In this document: in pieces, positions 58,071 to 64,000 of the stretch
Position numbering within the stretch: position 1 is the first letter of the stretch
Layout: every line of letters starts with the position of its first letter
NCBI RefSeq assembly: GCF_027580225.2
Contig: NC_073357.2
Coordinates: 43,796,001 to 43,860,000, forward strand
DNA: 64,000 nt
Source of the DNA: Misgurnus anguillicaudatus
Taxonomy: Eukaryota > Chordata > Actinopteri > Cypriniformes > Cobitidae
Direction of reading: 5' to 3'
Program-made: the position numbers and the translations under genes
The notes under the pieces: model-generated
Database searches by the model: none
What the model was told of the DNA's origin: nothing
Seen by the model: only the letters and a program-made list of their open reading frames with translations

Positions 58071-58466
58071 ATTGTGTAAAACAGTATTTATCTAACTTAA
58101 ATATTTTTCGAATGATATAGCCAAAGTCAAAAAGCGTTGTGCCCCGCTCTCCCCTACGTTTCAACAAAGTCCTCTAAGTCCACGGATGGATTTTATAAAG
58201 GATGTCACACAAAACAATTGTGGATCACATTCAAACCTTGGTCCCTTGTGAGTACTTGGACCTGAATATAACTTGAATGTGGTAGTGACATGGATCACAA
58301 TGCCCCCTAATGTGTGGTTTCTTCACTTTTACATTCTGACTTTCATCATTTGCAATGTTTCTAGTTGCATCTTTAGTGATTTTGCAACTGTTTACTATGT
58401 CTTGTCCAAAAAAGTGGATTTTTTTGTGGAGGTTTTTGCTAAAATGGCTTGCATGAACCTATGAAC
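58071..58466. other. Noncoding DNA with a dispersed fragment
   Basis: About 58340-58420 is the inverted partner of about 7275-7360. No gene. Confidence 0.45.
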
Positions 58467-59330
58467 CCTATTCGGACGGGATAAGTTTTACAGGGTGACC
58501 TCTGAGAAAATCGTGCTTCTCAGAGGTCCTCTGTGTTTTTAATCCCGTCCGAATCGGCCATGTCTGTGTTTTTCTCTGACGACCTCTGTAAGAATTCCAA
58601 AACAATTTACCTACTGTTTTTTGTCGAACTCAGAGGTCCTCTGAGAAATTTAATCCTGTCCGGATGCAAATGTCTGTGTTTGCCCGCAATATCTTTTGAA
58701 AATGCGGTTCATTTCGTGTTTCGGCCAACGTGATCTGCCGTAAGGTCTTACTAATGCGCGTATATTGTATTTCCTGAATCCCATTCATTCAGATATGGAT
58801 GTTTTTTTCCGCATTCGGCAAAATAAAATAATTAAATCAAGATGAGCTGAATATCAAACACTGTTAAGACTGGCCACTGTAATATCAGTAATGTTATAAG
58901 GTAAGAAACTTCGTTCAAAGTTGTTCAACTCTGGAATGGTAATGTTAATTAATAAAGTTAATAAATTGTTAATCATTATTTCTTCATTTCTTTGGGTTTA
59001 TTATAAGCAGACAGTTATATAAAACACATAGGCTAACGTTACTTTAGTAGGATTTGTATATTTTATTTTGATTTGTTAAAATTAAATTAATAAATCAGAT
59101 GTTCTGTCATAATTTTACATTTAAAGCAAAATATTAAACATTACAAACACGCGTATACAGAGCACGTGCTCTTCTGCAACGCCCAAATGCATGAAACAGA
59201 CTCCCATCTCTGGAATAGCCTGCATCATTTTAATCCCATCCGAATCGGTACATAAAATCACAGACGTCCTTGGGACACGTTGAAACTCAAATGTTGTTTG
59301 GAAAACTAATCCCGTCCGAATAGTGCTTAA
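58467..59330. mobile_element. CTATTCGGACGGG-ended DNA element, copy B
   Basis: The ends are CCCTATTCGGACGGGATAAG and (inverted) GCACTATTCGGACGGGATTA. Subterminal AATCCCGTCCGAATCGGCCA near 58541 and AATCCCATCCGAATCGG near 59231 repeat the terminal motif, as in copy A (13488-14144). The left part also has CTCTGAGAAA/CTTCTCAGAG hairpins. No transposase in 864 bp. Confidence 0.75.
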
Positions 59331-59541
59331 GAGGGGTTTGCAGCAAAATCCAGTCACATTTGTTAAATACCAATGAAATGACAAAAATGACATAAAAAAG
59401 AAAAAGGATTTTCCCCTTATTGACTAATAACCTTTTCATTGCCATTAAAGTTAAATCGCTGAATCTAAACATAGGAGCCTGATAAAAATGCTATTTTAAA
59501 AGAAAACATGTCAGACTTTTGACGGTTTTGCATCTAAACTC
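59331..59541. other. Noncoding DNA
   Basis: Short interval between two elements; no features. Confidence 0.4.
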
Positions 59542-60097
59542 TTTAAAGGAGACATTTCATAAGACTTTTTAAAGATGTAAAATAAATATTTGGTGTCCAC
59601 AGAGTGTATATGTGAAGTTCTAGCTCAAAATAGCATATAGGTAATATTTTACAACATGTTAAAATTTGCATATTAACATGTTAGCAAAAATTTGAAATTT
59701 TTAGCAAAAATGTGCCATTTTTAGCAAAAATGTGCCTTTTTTGGTGTGTCCTTTTAACACTGAAGAACCCACGGGTCAAATTTGGCCAATGTTAATTAAT
59801 GCTGAAGGTTTCTTGGGTTCTCCAGGGTTAAATGCAAATGAGCTGATCTCTGCACTAAATGGCTGTGGCGTGGTTGGATAGTGCAGATTAAGGGGTGGTA
59901 TTATCTCCTTCTGACATCACAAGGGGAGCTACGTTTCATGACCTATTTTTTTCACATGGTTGCAGAGAATGGTTCACCAAAACTAAGTTACTGGGTTGAT
60001 TTTTTTTACATTTTCTAGGTTGACAGGAGCACTGAGGACCCAATTATAGCACTTAAAAATGGAAAAAGTCAGATTTTCATGATATGTCCCCTTTAAA
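59542..60097. mobile_element. TTTAAAGGAGACAT-ended element
   Basis: The left end TTTAAAGGAGACATTTCATA and inverted right end TTTAAAGGGGACATATCATG match well. Near the centre sits CACTGAAGAACCCACGGGTC with a partly inverted GGTTTCTTGGGTTCTCCAGG, possibly another small insertion. A triplicated AGCAAAAATGTG/TTTGAAATTTTT stretch lies at 59687-59735. Confidence 0.8.
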
Positions 60098-61305
60098 TAT
60101 TAAAGATATACATGTTTTGAATGAAGTGAGTGTAAGTAAATGATAACAGAATTAGACTGTGCCAGATTGTGTCATTGAGAGGTTGTGGTCAACATCACAC
60201 CTCAACACGGCATGTTGTTTTAACGCTTCTTTGTGGTCAGACTTCTTGTTTTTTTTTAGTGCAAACACACATTGCACTCTGTAAAGATGACAGCAGCAAC
60301 ACAAAGCTCTTTATTTCACAAAGCTAGCTGACACAGTGAAGAACGTATATAATCTGCTGCTAATCTCACCGGATTATAGTAGAAAAGATCCTCTCCCTCT
60401 GCAAATTAGACAGAAAGCATCTTTTTGTTCTTTTGTTGCTGCACTCTCCTCTCATCCTGTCTTTATTTCTCTCGCTCTCTCCCTCTTTCTCTATCATATT
60501 CGGCAGCCGTTGATTTTGTATTCCTCTTTGTCACGGTTGCTTCTCCATGCTGCAGTGGCGGATGTTTGGTAATGGCCATTTAGACTAATCAATCGGTCCC
60601 TTTGAAGTCAGAAGATGAAAGAAGTGTTTGACAGCTAATGTGTGTCTGTCCTATGATGTGAACTGCATGCCAATGTCAGTGCTTTGAAGGCAAAAGGACG
60701 GGCACATCACGTTGAATTTATCCTCCTCAGAAAAGATATACCTCGGCTGAGCACTGCCGCAATAACAAGTGTCAGTTCTCTCTCTCTCTTTCTTTCTCTG
60801 TTTTTCTACCCCTCATTCTCTTTCTTTCTCCGTTATCTGTCACATACCTATACCTCCTATGCAGCTCGTGCCATCTTCTATTCCACGCTTTTCCGCCGAA
60901 ATGTGTTCAAGTAAACATTTCACGCTTGCTTATGCTAAGGAGAAGTGGCAGCTTCAGGTAAGTGACAGGCTGAGATCTAACAGAGGTTTAGACCGATATT
61001 GATGAAGAGAGTTCTCTTTTTACCTGCTTTATTTCTCTTTAAACACTTCCACAGTTTTTTTATCAAAGCAGTCTGCACTCCTCCACACTGATGATAAACT
61101 AATTCCTTGTATTTCCCTTTATGTTCTTTTGAGATTGACTGTGACTGTATATTTAAAAAATCCCAAAAGGCTACACTACAGAAACTTGCATTTATTTTAC
61201 ATATCACATTCATTTGATTATAACAAAAAAGCTATAGTTCACCCAAAAAAAGAAAAATATTTTTGCATTCCATGGTGGGAAGAAAGAAGTTTGGAAAGAT
61301 TTGTG
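60098..61305. other. Noncoding DNA with pyrimidine-rich tracts
   Basis: CT-rich stretches lie at 60445-60495 and 60776-60835. A fragment ATAGTTCACCCAAAAA at about 61231 is the terminus of the same family as the 26433-26452 end. No gene. Confidence 0.4.
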
Positions 61306-61887
61306 TACCTTGAAAAAATGATTCATTCAATTTACTAATTTTTTTAAGTTTAAGGTAAGTGGTTGCAATCAATTTATTTAAAGGTGCAGTGCAGGTGTAA
61401 TTTTTAGGAGGATCTCTTAACATAAATGTAAAATAATATACAAAACTATATGATCAGGGGTTTATAATGACCTTTCATAATGAACTGTTATGTTTTTATT
61501 ACCTTAGAATGAGATGTTCTTATCTACACGAGGGTCCCCTTACATGTAAGTCACCATTTTGTGTCGCCATGTTTCTACAGAAGCCCTTAACGGACAATTT
61601 TTTACCAAGTTGTCTCTGACGATGACATGTTTGTCCGGTGGCGGCTAACGTAGCTTTTTACGTATGCGTTTTAAAAGCGAGGGGTGAGCAGTGGATTGAG
61701 CCTGTGTTTGCAATGCGCAACCTCACCACTAGATGCCACAAAAATGTACACACTGCACCTTTAAGCTACATTTAAACAAAAAATTTTAAAAATAAAACAA
61801 AATAAAAACTTTTGCTTAAATATAGCTTAAATAAATTGATTGCAACCACTTACTTTTAAATTGAATAAATAATTTTTTTCAGTGTAT
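61306..61887. mobile_element. Inverted-repeat element split by a TTAA element
   Basis: The left arm AAGTGGTTGCAATCAATTTA (61357-61376) and right arm TAAATTGATTGCAACCACTT (about 61829-61848) are perfect inverses. Looser pairing extends to the ends TACCTTGAAAAAATG and TTTTTTTCAGTGTA. The element 61378-61764 is inserted exactly between the arms. Confidence 0.75.
61378..61764. mobile_element. TTAAAGGTGCA element, copy B
   Basis: TTAA-bounded with ends TTAAAGGTGCAGTGCAGGTG and (inverted) TTAAAGGTGCAGTGTGTACA. It is about 40 bp longer at the left than copy A at 31768-32113, with a near-identical interior order. Non-coding. Confidence 0.85.
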
Positions 61888-61995
61888 GAAAAAATGATTT
61901 TCCAGGTTTAGGGAAACTGTTATTTTAATAAAAAACAAAAGACAGATATTATTAAAGTTTCAGCAAAAGTTGAATCATGAGAGTAGGTATATTAT

Positions 61996-62200
61996 ACACT
62001 CTTAAAATTGATGTTATTTTTAACCAAGCGTTGGGTCAAAAAGAGACAAACACAGCTGTTGTGTTAAATTAACCCATCAATTTTTATTTGACCCAACAAT
62101 GGGTTAAAACAACACAAAATAGCTTAAATTACAACCCAGTGGGTTGGGTCCGTCCCTTTTTGACCCAACGCTGGGTTAAAATGAACCCAATATTTTTTTG
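61996..62200. mobile_element. GACCCAACGCTGGGTTAAA foldback element
   Basis: The left arm CCAAGCGTTGGGTCAAAAAG and right arm CTTTTTGACCCAACGCTGGG are inverse. A central ATTTGACCCAACAATGGGTT repeats the motif. The roughly 200-bp element is nearly all self-complementary. Confidence 0.8.
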
Positions 62201-63580
62201 TGATTCGGGCTGAGATTGAAAGACATTTTAGAAACAACTTTGTGTATAATCAGAGAAGGATATGTAAAAGTTCATTGCATGCTCTAAGAACCCAAAAAAA
62301 TATTTATAGTTCTCATTTTTGAAAATAATGATCGACCTAATACTTAACTATTATTATATGTTACTTTAGCAAATAAAAAAGTTTTGAAGTGTCTTAGACC
62401 TAAATGGAAAATAATGATTCATTTCAGTAAATAGAAAACATTAAACATAGACATAATTGACTGCATATATAGATTACTTTGGTATACTTAAGTAACATCT
62501 GTGACAATAAAACAATAGTGAAACAATTTTCCTTATGTCTTATTTCAAAATTAATGCATTTATAATGTCTAACTTTCTAATATTAATCAGAAAAACATTT
62601 AAACCACTGCATCTGCAAGTAAAATCCTTAAGCACAGCTGTTGAGCATTACCACGAGAGACAGTTAGAGGACGCAGTGCACAGCGCCGAGAGGGGGGCAG
62701 CACACACCCTGCTCTCTCACAGAAACACATTATTAGCCGTAACTATGCACAGACCGCACACACACCACGGTGGTCCCTGAACCCTGCGCGGGAATTCTGG
62801 GAAAGCAGCGGCCTCCTCCTGCAGAGAAACATGAGTGCTGAAGTATGTTAAAGGAAGTGATCTGTGGCTCTCCTACATGGTCGCTCAGCCGGGTGCCTGT
62901 AAGGTTTTTATGACATTTTGCGAAGAGAGGTCTGGGTGCTTCTGTAGCACAACACCACATCTCCTTACCACAGCATAGCAGCATTCTCTCTGTCTTTTTT
63001 CTCTGTGTCTATCTTTTATTCACTTCTTTACTGCCCCTACAGTAATGTCTGCACACTGCAGAATAACACGCTTTGATAACCCAAACCACATGTAGATCAT
63101 AAAATGAAAAAGTGTGTATCAATGAAAGAGAAGAACGATAGACCGCAGGCTTAGAGGGTTTTTATCTCGTGTGTATTTTTATACAAATACCAGATAAACA
63201 TTACATCACTGCGTCTTTCTCGGGGTAATGTCTGTAGATGTTCATAACGATATTATCTTGGAAATGAAAAGGCATTTGTCAGGTTTGCCTGCTGTTTATT
63301 GTGAAGTACATGAGTCTGATGATAGGTTTGAATAATTAAAAATGTAAATCAAATTTATTAGTTCCTGGAAATTAGTGTGATCTTTCTTTAAGTGCATAAA
63401 TAGGGGCGGTTCCCAGACAGGGCTTTATCCTAGTCCCAGACTAAAATGCATGTTTGATTTGAAAACACCTCGTACTGGCATATCTTCACAAATATCAGTG
63501 CCATTGATTTGTCTTAAGATGCACACCACAATTGTTTTTGTAAGGTTTGTTTGTAAAAACTACTTAAATGTCCCAATATA
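62201..63580. other. Noncoding DNA
   Basis: The block 62600-62900 is CpG-containing and single-copy with no recognisable protein. The rest is AT-rich. Confidence 0.4.
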
Positions 63581-63836
63581 TTAGCTGGTTTAAGGTGGTT
63601 TAAGCTGGTCCTCCCAGCCTGACAAAGCTGGTCATGCTGGTGGGCCAGCTGGTATTCCAGCATGACCAGCTAAGTCCAGCTAGACCAGCTTAAAATGCGA
63701 CCAACACACACCCAGACCAGCTTGCTACACCAGCAAAATCAGCTTCCTACACCAGCAAAACCAGCCAAAACCAAGCTGGGGACCAGCCAAAACCAGCTCA
63801 CCAGCTTATGCTGGTCTTAGCTGGATTTTTCAGTAG
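63581..63836. mobile_element. AGCTGG-rich short element, copy B
   Basis: It ends TTAGCTGGATTTTTCAGTAG, the inverse of the start of copy A at 28955. The interior is a dense set of CCAGCT/AGCTGG and GCTACACCAGCAAAA words. It has expanded to about 256 bp. Confidence 0.75.
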
Positions 63837-64000
63837 GGAATCTAAACCCTGTCCGGGAAACTGCCCTATAATGTTTACATGGATGATACAATGTAAAGTC
63901 CTTTTTCCTTATTGCAAAACTAACTACTATTACTAAGTTCTTAAATATCAAAGATTTCTTTTTAATTTCGTGTAGTTAAAAATACACATAAAAATATAAA
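63837..64000. other. AT-rich noncoding DNA
   Basis: No features seen to the window edge. Confidence 0.4.

Overview
The window looks like an intergenic or intronic stretch of a teleost fish genome, most likely a cyprinid (carp, barb or zebrafish relative). The evidence is AT-rich sequence, long GT, CT and AT microsatellites, and many short inverted-repeat DNA transposons whose ends (for example the GGGTGAACTATCCCTTT end near 26440 and the TTAA-bounded elements) I associate with cyprinid genomes. No protein-coding gene can be called with confidence. Nearly all open frames are chance or repeat frames; the longest (about 390 codons on each strand, 21210-22413) come from a 24-bp tandem repeat. One short stretch (31274-31429) looks like a 3' terminal coding exon, and one Ly6/CD59-like fragment (about 47283-47317, minus strand) is a weaker candidate.

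Layout. 1-5900: mostly single-copy sequence with conserved-element-like blocks. 6402-7265: three-level nest (older inverted-repeat element, then a hAT-type element, then a tRNA-derived SINE). 8243-9601: AT-rich element followed by a TA-flanked mariner-like element. 11046-16557: repeats, a first copy of a CTATTCGG-ended element, and (TA)n and (GT)n tracts. 17401-19396: a short inverted-repeat element, a THAP-domain transposon relic inside another repeat, and a hAT-type element. 21115-22370: the 24-bp minisatellite, followed by a second THAP-type relic. 25741-26455: large foldback element. 27941-29280: two foldback elements. 31701-33012 and 38129-39432: compound elements with nested insertions. 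39433-49000: the least repeat-invaded part, rich in homeodomain- and SOX-like words, the best place for conserved regulatory elements. 49018-51951: an old hAT-like element split by a young LTR retroelement. 52728-64000: several TTAA-bounded elements, a second CTATTCGG element, more nested repeats and single-copy DNA.

The main working content is therefore mobile-element archaeology (at least nine TTAA-bounded or TTTAAAGG-ended elements, four hAT or hAT-like insertions, two THAP relics, one mariner-like element, one SINE, one LINE tail and one LTR element), plus probable cis-regulatory DNA of an unidentified neighbouring gene. All calls were made by eye; no alignment or database search was possible.
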